In this document: piece by piece, positions 35,555 through 48,949 of the stretch | Numbering within the stretch: the stretch's first letter is position 1 | Layout of the letters: each line of letters begins with the position of its first letter | NCBI GenBank assembly: GCA_029204225.1 | Contig: CM055094.1 | Location: 5,594,063-5,658,062 of the forward strand | Direction of reading: 5' to 3' | DNA from: Diphasiastrum complanatum | Taxonomy: Eukaryota; Streptophyta; Lycopodiopsida; Lycopodiales; Lycopodiaceae | Length of the DNA: 64,000 nt | Position numbers and translations under genes: made by a program | The notes under the pieces: generated by a model | Seen by the model: only the letters and a program-made list of their open reading frames with translations | Databases searched by the model: none | Told to the model about the DNA's origin: nothing

Positions 35555-36526
35555 AATCACTTAAACTCCTTGCCACAGAATCTTTAGCTCATCTATCAAG
35601 GGAGCCATGTAGACATCCATATTTTGGCCTGGTATTTTCTCGGGATAAGAAGGGCAAGCATTAGGTGTCCCTTCTTGATAGTTAGCCAAGGAGGAATGCT
35701 GTAATTCACAAGGACAACCGACCAAGTATATCATGATGTGGAACACAATCCAAATGGATTCACACCATCCATCGCCAACCCCAAATGCAAATGGCGAGGC
35801 TCATCTCTAAACTCATGCTAGGTTGCATCCACATGATTCCATGTTGGACAATCATCAGAGATCCTCATAGTATCATCTTATGAACGATTGCTCAAATGCC
35901 ATGTCATAAGCTTCGCTATGGACTTGCACTTAAACATATGGCATATCCTGGGTATGATGAAAAAATGCCTTACAACTTTGGCGGATGTGGTGTCTCCTAG
36001 TAAATCTTGCCTGTAACGGTATTTCTTGTAACGTGGACATGTGCTTGCCTCCTCAAACTTGTCTCAATATAAAATGCAATTGTTGGGACACGCATGAATA
36101 CTCTTGTAATCCATGCTAATTGTCAATAACATTTTCTTGGCTTCTTGTCGAGACGCCGCCATGGTGTTATTTTTAGAAAACATTTTTCAGAACAAACTGT
36201 CACGAGATATCCTTGTAATTAGTTATAGTTTCTCACAACACATGAAATACAAAACAAAATTTGAGTTTTATACTCCAAAAGGCAAGCTCACCTAAACAAC
36301 TCCATGAACATACTTAGATTGCAAATTCAAAATTAATAAGCAAGCTCGCAACTTTGACACCCTCGTACAAAGGAGTTGATGCCAAGCCACACATCATCTC
36401 TTCTTTCCTCGTCAATGTGGCTTTGGATGTTTTTGTAAAGAAGACATCTATTATATCATCCATGTCGCCCTCATGATCATGCATTAAAAATGGCATATCC
36501 TCATGTATTGTGTCTCCTTGTGACAT
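35555..36526 (-). pseudogene. CACTA (En/Spm) transposase TNP2 remnant
   Basis: On the minus strand the N-terminal end reads ASTPLYEGVKVASL (36340-36390), then after a gap IHACPNNCILYRDKFEEAST and CPRYKKYRY (zinc-like region, 36000-36110), VVRHFFIIPR, MTWHLSNRS, PRHLHLGLAMDGVNPFG and WSVVLVNYSIPPWL. It ends with PGQNMDVYMAPLIDELKILW at 35561-35640. These are successive TNP2 transposase words in the right order. TNP2 is the DDE-type transposase of CACTA elements. Stops and frameshifts show it is dead; the C-terminal half and the CACTA ends were not found. Confidence 0.85.
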
Positions 36527-37424
36527 ATTTTGTGCAAGTCCACATGTACATGTGGGAAAAATGGTGGCACTCGTGCACTTGCACGTCTAAATCTTGCCGA
36601 TTGCATGACAACATTTTGTTGAATTCTTTGATGGTCATGTGAATGCGAGTCATTATCCTACACAAAAGAAGTGCACATGAGGACCGCCAAAAACATACAA
36701 GATAAATGTGCAGTAATGAGCAATGTTAAGTTTGTAAACATCAAGTGCGATGAAATATAGATACATAAAACTCACCAAAGAACCAACTTCGGGCTACACA
36801 AACAATGACTCCCTCTCAATCTATCGGAAGTAAGGGATCTAGGTGTGAAGAAAATCAAATCACAGAGACCTTATTATGCCCTTTGATCTTTGGCTTAGTA
36901 GGAGAGCACATCTTGCATAATTACAAATGTAGAAGGCATGCATCAACTACACACAGATGATGTAAACTCAACAAGAACTTGTCAAAATCACTTATGTATG
37001 ATAATTTATTATTCTTGTCCGTACAATGGCTGTACTACAGCATTACTCACAAGTGGGAACTCATACATATAAGAAAAATAGAATTCTATACACAAAAATT
37101 TATTGTATCACCACCAAGATGCAAAAAATGGATGTAACCCAAAGTAATATCTTCCATAAGAACGAATGAGAGAAGAAGGAGAGAGATAAATTCTCCCACA
37201 CTTGTATGCCTATTTATAACAGTCTCTTTCCCTATTTGGATGCTCTAACATAAGCTTATCAACTTATGGAAGGTTCTAGATCTCTTCCCAACCCTGAATC
37301 TAACATTACTAGATTCAATGCATCTCTACTCAATTATATTAGGTCCAAATTCGACCTTATCATACATTTGCATTGTTGCAAATGTACTCGAGCATGCTGA
37401 ATCAATATCCTTTTTTTGGTCAGC
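36527..37424. repeat. Mostly featureless; includes a copia-like LTR piece
   Basis: The stretch 37010-37260 shares CTTGTCCGTACAA, ATTCTATACAC and CTATTTATAACAGTC in order with the copia LTR at 22630-22810, so it is a diverged LTR fragment. The rest shows nothing recognisable. Confidence 0.5.
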
Positions 37425-37517
37425 TATAATTTGTTATTATTACATCAAAATTCAAAACTGACTACACCATAAAAAAAGAGGACTTCAAGAGGTTTCCAAG
37501 GAATACCATATTGTTAT
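37425..37517. repeat. Single arm of the 23.8-kb foldback repeat
   Basis: CAGCTATAATTTGTTATTAT, ACTGACTACACCATAAAAAAAG (in part) and ATACCATATTGTTAT match the arms at 23815-23890 and 24050-24155. The family 1 LTR at 37518 interrupts it. Confidence 0.7.
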
Positions 37518-37925
37518 TGTCATGTCCACGACTGGTCTCAAGTAGCGTGTCCACGCTAGAGATTGACAGACCAACAACCCGTAAATTAGTTATGACTATA
37601 AGAGAATTGGGGCCCTTATGTGTATAAGGTCATAATTAATGGTTATAGGCCTAAACTCATGATGGTGGATTTGTATGGGTCTATCAGTGAGTCATTGGGG
37701 AACTGGATGACGTGGCCCAGATAGGCTGCTGAGGTGTCCAATGAGGTGTCAACAGTGCACTACTAGTGGTGCATGGGCCTTGGAGGGTATAAGTATACCT
37801 ATTAGACTCTCACTAGTGTATGCTTGATTGCGTGATTGGTAGCTACATGCTGTAGAGTGATTTCTCATTTCTCATTAAGATTGATCCATAGCTTGGGGGC
37901 TAGGTTCGTTCGATCTAGGTTGGGT
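37518..37925 (+). repeat. Family 1 LTR, 3'-truncated copy
   Basis: Matches 1741-2150 nearly throughout (TGTCATG...GATCTAGGTT) and then stops, lacking the last 90 or so bases and the primer site. No second LTR nearby, so it is a partial or solo LTR inserted in the foldback repeat. Confidence 0.75.
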
Positions 37926-39190
37926 AATGCATGCCCATTGGAATTATTAAAGCTCTTGATTGGAATGGATTAGAAGTACATGTGCTTGCTACCAATTGCC
38001 TATCCTTGCTCTTCTATTTGGAAACTCTTGTTACTAGGCTAGCCCTACTAAGTGGTTTCTACAAGTATGGCATACTGCTAGGATATCATTTCTTTTTATT
38101 GTTTGAATATCTAGAAACTCTTTAGTTTTTGAGAAATTTATTTCCCCTTTTATAAGATGGACAAACCAACCTCAAGATACTTAAAAGCTTCTCGTTAGAT
38201 AAATAAAAGATAGTTGCAATTGTACATTTGTATATATTTCTAGCCTTCAATACCCAAAAACCCCCCAAAAAAATAAAAGTTTAATTTACTAGATAAACTA
38301 GCGGTATGTCATGAAGATTCTCAAGTCAATAAGCATTCTTAATTACTAGTTGATTATTCAAGATTCAAAATGAGTTGTTTGAAGGTACTTTAAACCAAGT
38401 GTGTTAGCTTGCATTATCTCAATACTATGACTATACAAATCTATAATGATAGATTATCCCTTTCTTTTTTTATCTATACTCATATCTGACATCTGATGCA
38501 ATCATGGTGCACGTATTTTTCACTTACATTAATACGAGAAACGTTCACAAAAGCCACTACTTTTGAAAAAACTACTAATAATTAAATCTAGTAATTTTCG
38601 AGAAACGATTTTTTTTCTAAAAGTCTGCATTTTAAACGAAAAGGTTTTAATCAAATGATTGCATGAAAACTATGTACAAGATAGATTCATTACAGGAAAA
38701 CCGAACTTCTTTGCACATTCTTTTATAAGCATTTATAACCGGGTTCAAAATCAAACTGTGAATCTGATCGTATCTGAGCCTTTCATGTTTGATTTCGTCT
38801 GTTCACAGAGACATCAAGGAAAGGTGCACCTGAGGATGATACTTTATTTCTGACAATCTCCAAGTCACACAAATTAAATCACTCAGCAGTTGACAAGTCA
38901 AAACAAAGTAAATTCCGAGCAAACTTGCTATCCACCATGATTATCTTAGGAATTAGCAGGGGATATAGATGAATTATCATGACACCAAAATATTAGCAAG
39001 GAAAGAAAGTCTGACATCATAAAGCAAAGAATTTATCTACAACAATAATGATAACTGCTCTCCAATTTACATTTGGAAGAGGGTGCATTCAGCCAGAAGG
39101 CTATTCAATATAAGACTAATTGGTTGGAGACCATTTATGCCACTTACATGGTAATTTGTGGCCAAAATTCAAGCAGTCCAAAAATGCAAT
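37926..39190. other. Downstream flank of NLE, no other gene seen
   Basis: AT-rich sequence with short frames. On the minus strand it is the 3' untranslated and downstream region of the NLE gene; no poly(A) signal can be assigned with confidence. Confidence 0.45.
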
Positions 39191-39274
39191 TTAACTCATC
39201 CATAACTTCAATACACGATCTCTTCCTCCAGAAGCAACTTTCTCTCCATCGGGACTCCAGTCAACAGCAAATAC
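39191..39274 (-). CDS. NLE: NLE visible exon 12, last (WD repeat 8 and stop)
   Basis: Encodes VFAVDWSPDGEKVASGGRDR and VLKLWMS then TAA (39191-39193). Acceptor TGCAG. It is 5.7 kb from the previous exon; the reading matches the NLE C-terminus residue for residue in style, so the link is firm. Confidence 0.95.
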   Translation of the reverse strand, partial: VFAVDWSPDGEKVASGGRDRVLKLWMS

Positions 39275-42200
39275 CTGCACATCACATAACGCATTAAACG
39301 CTATGACGAACGTCCATCACTTATGAAAAATGCATCATTCATGTAGTTAGATGCTAGCATTTACTGGCTCTCTTTTGCTATATAAATATGAACATAAAGA
39401 ACTGTCTTGAGCACTCTACAACAAGCTGTTAAAGTCCCCTCCTGTGATGCTGTCAGTAGCTACAGATCCATTAGCACCTAAATTTAAGGATTACGTTTGA
39501 AAGTGGATACCTAGTGAAAATAATAAGAAATTTCCATCTAGTGATCCAAAATAATACCATGCTGAAAAACTCAAATAGTGGTGAAACGAAACAAACTTTT
39601 AGCATTCGAACAAACCATAGTGGCACGTGGTACCGCCATTATGGTACCATGGTACCATAATGGTGGTACCGCCATTATGGTGCCGCCCAAAAATCTGCGG
39701 TACCAGGGAAGCACCATTTTTTAATTTTTTTTTTTTAATTTAATTTTTTTTTTTTAAATTTAGTGAGCAATATGGGTATCAGCTTGAAGCTCTTGACGAG
39801 AGTAGTGCATTTATGCAAGTTGCCGGTGCTTTCAGCTACAAATTGTGTTAGACAACTAAATAATGCACCTCTCAGTTTAATAGTCACTAGTTAACCGTGA
39901 GCTCAGATCTGTAAGGCCCCCGTTATGAGGAGAAGCCATTACTGAGCACGGTTGTTAGTATAGGGTCTACTGTGAGACCATGATGGTTATGAGATGGCTA
40001 GATTACAGCTTCTATATAGCAGCAAGTCTTGGGGGGTTCGGGGGGCGTTAGCCCCCCGAGAAACAGGGGGTCCGGGGGGCGGTAGCCCCCCAGCGGGGGG
40101 TTTGGGGGGCAGAGCCCCCCAACGGCGGGGTCCGGGGGGTAGAACCCCCCAACGGCGGGGTCCGGGGGGTTTGGGGTACGACCTCTTCATGATTTGGGGT
40201 TTGACTCCCTGAGCGAAAACACACTTTTTGGTGTTTTGCATCCCCTTGGTCCTTTGGCTGTTCACTCTCGTCAGAACCGGCAACCTGTATAAATGCACTG
40301 CTCTCGTCAACAGCTTCAAGCTGATACCCATATTGCCCACTTGATTTTATTTTATTTTAAAAAAAAAAATATGAAAAATATATATATATATATATTATGG
40401 TACCGCGGATCAGTATGGATCCGCGGTACCGGGATCCGCAGATCCTGGTACCGCTGGATCTATGGAACAAACTATGTTTAGCAACTAGCGAATTCGCTTT
40501 GTAAAGATCAACTGTACGAAAGTCTTCCAGGAAAATTTCTGCCGAGCAGTACTCCATAGATGTGTGTGTGCGTGTGTGTGTGTGTCTCACCCAATCACAA
40601 TGTTTTCTAGAACTGTGGTTCAAACCTCAACTTGGTTAGAACTGGAGAAAAATTTAGGGCAAAAGTGTTTCTTTTTCTTTTTTTCAATTTTGTGCTCAAA
40701 ATGTTTTTCTTCTAACGATCTGATTAACTTTAGATAGAATCTTCATCAAATCAAAGCACAAACCTCTCCTATATTTGATCTAGGGTGATACAAAAATATG
40801 ATCAATTCGAATAAAGCCTTCATTGAATTCGTGGGCAGGCAGTAAAGCTCTCATATATATGATCCGTAGGATTATCCTAATATTTAAGAGCCTTTTAAAG
40901 ATGTTTGATGGCCTATTTATAGTGTCAGCTAGCTCAAATTAGGGGTTGGTGTATAAGTGTGACCATTGGCGTATCTTAATATCAGGAACCTCATGTTTCA
41001 AACCAATTTTGTAGCGCTCTTCAATCTCCCCTAAGTTATAAAACTCAGCATTGAAGCCAATGATCTAATTCCAAGATTACAACAGGCCTTGCTATCACTA
41101 ATAACGTACCTAATACTGTGTTTCGAAGTGATTTTGAAGAGCTGCTTTTAAGTTACGACTTAAAACACTAAGCACTCACATATGCGATTATCCTATACTC
41201 GCACTTAAAAGTCGTATGATTTTACTCAATAATGATCGAGTTAAAACTTCACATAGACGCTTTGATTGAGCCTTCCTCAAACAATCATACAAGATCTAGT
41301 TTGCTTATGCACCCTGAAAAAATGAAACCTTGTAGTTGTTACCTTTACACAGTTCTCTTGCTAAATATCAATGTACTGTAAATTCTCTCTGTTGAGATAA
41401 TCACATTTTTAAGTCACCCTCAGGTCATGGTTCGTATGTACAAGTAGGTTTTCTAAAACTTACAAGTCACTTGCTTTTGTTATGTTACATCTTCCAGAAT
41501 TCAAGTTGTTAGTAACTCTGAAAACTTGTACTATGATGTATGAATACATGCCCATCAACAATCATGCGATAATAATAAATGGTAGGCTACAGTGCATACA
41601 TGCAAGCATAACTTAAGAGTATTCATGCCAATTAGTGGAAAATTCCCAAATATCATAAACATTGACTTGCAAAAAGCACACAAATAGAAATGAAATCATA
41701 AAAGATAGCAAAACATGTATCCTATAAATACTTGTTAGTAATGTCTAACTTTTGGCTACTACAATCCCCTAAGCACTTAACATTATAGAACTGTAAAGTA
41801 AATGGATGCTATGCATGCAGCCTCAATCCTTGTCAATCCTCAACATCACATGCTTGTGCTCCGGCTCCTGAACAACATCCTCCAAATCCTCATCATACTT
41901 GTCCTAGCAATAGTCATCCTTTTCAATATCCATATCTTGCAAATTTAATTCCAACTTTTAGAAATTACAGCTCATTTTTTGAAGCACCCTTAAATCGAAA
42001 GAGGATGAAAACTAGCTTCTTGACTACGGATGCTTTGACCCCACACTCCTCATATGTATATACTATAAAGAAAACCTGTTCCAGCTCCTCTCACAGCGCT
42101 ACATTGACTAAGAATCGTGATAGCAAGCTTTGCAGCTTAGATGTAGAGGCACCATTAACTCCCACCACTTTGCTTCTGAGGCCCACTGTGATGCCAAATG

Positions 42201-45200
42201 CACAACTGCCATTTCTCCATGCCTAAATGAATCTAGTTGGTCTAGAATGTTTCCGTGCTCATTGAAATCCTGACCTACGAGCCTCTTAACATAGTTATCC
42301 AACTGACAATAACTTCATTGTGTTTGCCCCATTCCCAGCAATCATGGATACAAAACAAACCGAAACACTTCACACAAAAATCCTTCACAAACCTACCTTA
42401 ATAAAGGGCCCACAATAGGTAATTCCACCATACATGTACTCCAACACATCATATATGAGTAGTGGACCCCTCTCTGTCCACAATCTTCAGCAACCTCAAA
42501 ACAGATCTCAACACAACCACGACTTTGGCACGTCATCCCAAAATGGAAGATCAAGCACAAAATTCCCAATTTCTTATTCAAGTTCACCTAAAGTATCTCA
42601 ATTGGTGCCACTCCTCACTAGGCATCAAAGGGCCCCTTTGACATTCAACAAGTCAGCCAAAACACATATATATGTGTGCATGTGTGTGTGTGTGTGTGTC
42701 AATATATCTATATGCATACATAATACACACACACACAGTAGGTCTCAAAAGCTCAGGAGTGCTCAGTTACAAGTCTCAGAGAACTAGCATGCTCTCATAC
42801 CTTTGTGATGAGAGTCTCAGGTCCTAACTGGGGATGTGAATTGAAACTTAAACAAACCTATGAACACTTTGATACCACTGTTATGGAGTCTCAAATAAAT
42901 GTCCAATAGTGAACTGGGAAAATGGAACAAGGTCAAGAAAAGCTAATATTAATATTTATCAAAGGGAGAAATCTCCTACAACCTTAGAGATTGGACACCA
43001 CTTCAGTGTCTAATAGATGGATCCCTATTGAAAGAAGAATGTTGTGCCCATACTGCACTATGAGAAGCAGTGAGCTCCCACTTAGTCATTATAGGAACAA
43101 GGCAGCACCATTGGGTTCTTTTCCACGATTAGATTCTTTTTCACAGTGAGAAAGGGGTGTCAATTTCTTCTGAAGATAGCCTTTTTGCTATGTGGGCAGG
43201 AATGTAATTTCTCACAAAAAGTTTTCTCTAAATTTGGGCAGCAAGATTCATAAGTTCACACTTGTTTTCCTCACATGAACAATTCTAGAGTGCCTGTTGG
43301 CTTTCATAATTTCAATATGAAGTTCTTGAGTTTCTAAGCTTTTCTAGGCCTGAGTTTTGAGTTCAATTTTGATCCTTGACGTTTAATTTTCCGTTAGTAC
43401 AGGAAACAGTCTATCTGATCTTCGCTTGCCATTTCTTACTGCACTCGGTTTTCTGATTTTTAAATCGCAATCTCACATTCTCATTTGTAAACACTCAAGT
43501 CAAATAACCCAATCCCTTTGAGTTTACGAGTATTATTTCAACTCTAATGGGATGTGATTTATTTTCCAAGTTTAAAGGTCTAATTTCTCTGGATACTACA
43601 GTTCCTACTCGAAAACTCATGGAATTCACTGCCCCGTACACTAAAATAGAGCTCTTTCAGTCACATGAAATTATTGCAAAATTGTCAGGGACTGAGGCGG
43701 TTTAAAAAAAAATCTCCTGACACCTGAATGTAAGGAACTCTCATACAGGAAATTTGTTTGCAACAACTGACCTTAATGGTGAATATGGATTTCTTGGAGT
43801 CATGAGATACTCCTGTATAACTGTCGGGCATGTAAACATGTAGTCATCCTCGTGAAAGAGAGACTTGATTGCACATCATGCTATGAAGTACCCTGAGGAT
43901 GCCCTTAACATATCACAAGACTCACTTAAGAAGACCCCAACTTGAGGTAAACCGAGACAGATTCAAGCGACTCGGATACGCAGAGAAATTACCTCTACTA
44001 GGTATGAACTTGCACAGTGCACCCAAGCTTCATCCCATTCCATCACTATGTGGACTTGAAAAGGTCTTAATTAACAAGCAAAAATGTTCATCTAAAGGAG
44101 ATCAAATAAGACTAGGAGATGTCAAAAGCTGGGAAGCTTGATTATTGGAAGAACCTGAGCACCCAGCATAGATCCAACAAACTTCGATTTTTTGGCTTTT
44201 GAATCCATTAGAATCAGCTTTGGATTCGAATCTTGAATTTAATGTGTCAAACTTAGCCAAAATATCCCGCCTTTTTCCACATGTTTCTCAAAATTTTGAC
44301 AGCTTCTTAGGATTCTTTTTGAACCACTTGGCAGGAGATTGAATAAAACTTCTAAGATTTTTTTTAAAAATATTTGAATCTCCTGGGAATGATTGCATTT
44401 AGCACACTGTCATTGAAATTGAGGGGCCCATAACACGACTATTTCTAGTATCGCATCTTATAATTTCATATAACGGAGTAAATAAATTAATACATGATCG
44501 GCATATGCGCTCATTGCATGTAAGAATGTAATATACCGTATAAGTCAATCATATTAAAAAATATGATAGACTTATGCTGATGTGTATTGTGAACAACTTG
44601 TTCCATGGCACCCTTGCCACAATGGAAGTCATGAGACCAATCATATTCCTTTTGTAGTGATAGGGGTCACAAGTGTATGGAAAACATCGAAGCACTAAAG
44701 TAGTGAACTTGAAAATCTTGCAATGCCCTAATCATGCAAGGGCATGACACTTATGCAAAGAGCAACCCAGAATGTCAACTCCCACACCTATATGTATGAG
44801 ACTGCCTCCAATTAGTTACCCTCTTGAGAGGAAGAGAAGAACCTAGTATCAAGGTTATAAGATGAAACAAAGAAAAACAAATCTTGGTTGTCTGGTAGGC
44901 ATTATAAGAAATTCTTATGCAGACTGAGCATGGCATATCCCCATAGAATACCTCATCAGCATGGCCAGGAAGATCTTCTCGTAGCTTCCGATTGCGTATG
45001 TCCCAGACCTGTCCAATCATCCCAAGAAAAAAATGAATGATTTATTGTCCTAACTAAACTTGCATATTCCTAGCCAAGACATGCATTGGCAAAAAACAAT
45101 GTACAGAAGATAATTGCATTCAAAGAAAAAGAGATCCATACCTTGAGCGTTGAATCTTTACTCCCACTCAACAAGAGCCGACTATCTGCTGACCAGCTGT

Positions 45201-48200
45201 TGAGCAAGAAAACATACATACCGCAATGAACAGTTTTGAGCTCAATTTACAACCAGAATCACAGAGCATGGGTCACAGGTGAGCAAAATGAAAACTCTCA
45301 TCCAAAAGTGAATTTTTCTTCTCTTTCTGCTCAAATAACTGGATAAGAACCACAAGCGTAACATGGACGCCTAGATACCTTATCTGATATACAGGACCAA
45401 CATGCCCTCTGAAAGTGGCCACAAATTCCCCAGTATGACCATTCCATAATTTCACAGATTTGTCAAATGAAGCACTTGCCACCCATCTACCATCTGGTGA
45501 GAAATAAACATGATTCACCAGCTGCCACCAAAAGACCATAGATTCAGAATTCACAACTTCATCTATATTCAAAATTATGAATCTGTTTGTATGCCTACTC
45601 AACAAAAGTAGCAAAGCCTTTTTATAAGAACTTTTCAACCTATTTTAAAATCTATAAGGGTAAGCTAATTCATTGTTTCAAAGAAACTTAATTGGGTCAA
45701 ACATGCATCATCATCAACTTCCGTATCTAGGCCAACCATTATTCATTCATTTTTTAAGTGTTACAAAATAGTGGAAGTTTCTTATTAACATAGATTTTAC
45801 ATATCGCTACGAATATTAGAAACCTTTAGTAGGACAATCATCTGAACCTTATCCCACCATAGATTTGACAGACCATCAGAAAACCTCTCACATTGCTAAC
45901 CTTAGAAACCTGTTCCGACCCTTTGAGTTGGAACGTACTGTACGTTATATACAGCACGTTCCGAGACATACTGGGTCGGAACTTGGTTTTTTTAAAATTT
46001 AAAAAAAAAATGACACTTACTGGCCGCTATCTATCTGACAGGAGGGTTTGTGAGCATAATCGCTGTGGTACAGCTTGGATCCCAACGACTCCAAGCCTTT
46101 TTTGTGGGCAGAATCTTTCTCCTAAACAGTGGTTGTGTCTAACAGGCTTTTGAATAACCAATTTGCTCTCTTTGTGTGGTTTCCAGACTGTAAAATAGGG
46201 TTTGAAAATAGGCTTTCTTTTCCATGGCTTTTAACAGCCAACTAGGTCTGATTTTGGTGTAGCATCTCAAGTATAGTTAAGCAAATCTCCTGAGTTTATG
46301 ACACTTTCTGCGGCAGTAGCATATTGATTGGTTAGATTCGTTGACAGGCTAACCTTTGAAGTTTTGTTTAGTTATCATAACTGTGATAGCTAAAGTGGTA
46401 ACCAATGTGAATTCTTAAGAAATTCTTGCTGTCTAAGGATTAGTACAAACCGGAAATTGGTTGTAACTTTGTTACACGCATAGTTGCTCGTTCCAGAATC
46501 ACTATGGGAGGTCATGATGGTGAGACATTTGAACACCTACCAGCTGAAGATGCTCCACCATAATCTGCTAAACCAATATATGCTGAAACCTGGGTCGGAA
46601 CGAACCCTTTGTTAAATATTTATATGTAATTTTTTTTTCAAATTTTGCCCACGTTCCGGAACGGCCAACTATGCTGCTAACCATAGATGAACAATTGAAA
46701 AAGGAAGAACTGGCATGTAAAGTAAATACAACCATAACCTGCAATGGTGAGACTTGAATCTACATAATCACAAAATTGAAAGTGTATTAGCTGACGACTC
46801 TGTAAGTGTTTGCCTGACCAATCATTTCCTGTTGTGGTCATAAAAATGAAAACTAAGGATGCTTCCTGGAGTATATCAACCTTCACCAACAGAGCAGGTT
46901 GACACTTGTCACTGAGGTAGCACGTGAGTAAAACTCGTACAAACCCTCCATCTTTATTCATATGATCATATATTGAGTCAGACCCATGGTCCCTGTTCAT
47001 TGATTAGTGGATAGTGTAAGAACTTAAGACTGGTGGACCAGAAATGAGAAAACGCAAGTTTCTTTGTAACTTCACCTCACTCATTTCAGTCCTGTGCAAT
47101 TTTCTGATACAAGCATTCTCTGTTTTCCTCTTCCCTCTCTATCTGATAGCTTGAGTGCAGTAGTGTGTATTGTGATATATCTATTTGTGAAATTAGAATA
47201 TATTATATAGAGAAGTCAGTGATGTCATAAATGATAAGGTAAAGCTTAGAAACAATATACGAGCAACTCAAAAGTCAAAGGATCTAAGTCAAAACAATAA
47301 CATAAAATTCAACAAACAAAAAATCTTAGCCAAACAGCATTGCTTATGTCTCATCAGTAACCAAGCATAAGTTGCTAACTGGGTTTCAAAAGAATCCTGA
47401 TTCTCTTGGGTAGACCTAGTGTTGACTAAGAAGCAAAAGACAAACAGTAAGAAGAAAGGAAAAATAATGATGATGATAATAATTCAAATAAAATGAAATT
47501 CAAAATTTAAATTTAAAAATTTAAAAATCCAATTAAAAATCAAATTATAAATTAAATTAAAAAAAAGGATCATATTATGTAGACGAATTACCAAAACAAG
47601 ATCTAAGTCAAAACAATAAAATAAAATTCAATAAACAAAATATCTTAGGCAAACAGCATTGCTTATGTCTCATCAGTACCCAAGCATAAGTCGCTAACTG
47701 GGTTCCGAAAGAATCCGGATTCTCTTGGGTGTCATGATCTTCAACACATCATTGGAGAAGATGGTTAACATGTTCTGTTCTCTAAGGAGTAGAGTAGAGA
47801 GACGCACTATTAACAGCTGGATATTGGAACCTGTTGTGTTATGGGGGGGGCTTGCTGAAATCAGTGTGCTCTTGCATGGATTCTACAGGAAGGGCTGGTG
47901 AAGCGCATTCACAGACTCATTTAAATCTACAGGGAACTAGTGCTGGAGGTCTGGCCTGCAATGTAGATGTTTCCCACCCACTATGGCTGCATGAAGGCCG
48001 AAAGTCATCCCACCCTTTCTGCATCTGCAAAAATCTGCCCACATGTCCATCTCCCCACCTATGTAGATGGCCAACATGTGTAAAAAACACAGCCTTGTGG
48101 AGAAGCAAGGTCAATTGAGAGATGGTGGGCAGGTTATAAAGCAATAGCATCCCCTTACATCCACTACTCTTTTACTTACAAGCAAACGAAGAACTTCACC

Positions 48201-48910
48201 TGTTGATGCCCTGTCATTCGGGCTTTTGGATGTTTGCTTGACGCTGGCTCCCATAAGAACATGGTAAAATCATCAGAACCTGACACCAGTCTTTCTGGAA
48301 AATCTCTTTTACTATCATTGTATCTTTTCAGGGCAGCCTGCATGATTAAAAGGAATAATTATGAGAAAAGGAAAATATCTCTAGAGAAGTTTCAAGATAA
48401 CGTCCAAGAAATGACTTTCATATTTTTACATTTGAAAGACCGCAATAGTTGAAGTAAGCCAAAAACATTCACTTCAGCTTTTGGAGTATCACCAAGGTGT
48501 TAGTACTCCAAAAGCTGAAGTGAACGTTTGGAATATCACCTTGGTACATTCACTGCCTGAAACCACACCCTACAAATTGTTGGAGGTCCAAGAAAAAGCC
48601 TTAAAAAACAAAGCAAAGACATAATCCACCAGCTAGTTGATGTATAGCATTAAAAGCATAAACTCCAAAGTACATGTAATATATCAGATGAAAAGAATGA
48701 TCTTATTACCTTCTTTATTTCTTCGTCAGATGTATACTTAGTCCCTGTGTGATCATATGGCCCTGTCCTTAGAACATATTCTGTACTTAAAGCTAGTGTA
48801 TTCACCCAATGACCATGGCCCTGTCATCATAGAAAGAGATTTAAGTCTTTGACAACATGTGGTCCATCAAACTTTTCATGTTTACAATTCACAATAAGAT
48901 GGTAGAGACT

Positions 48911-48949
<39 letters not shown>

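Noticed and set aside
40021-40180. Possible organelle DNA insertion because of the GGGGTCCGGGGGGC repeats
   Set aside because: The block lies wholly inside the NA1 element with its inverted repeats, and no flanking organelle gene sequence is present.
39987-40340. Pro/Gly/Arg-rich frame of 117 codons
   Set aside because: It overlies the GC-rich hairpin minisatellite in NA1 and reflects the repeat, not a protein.
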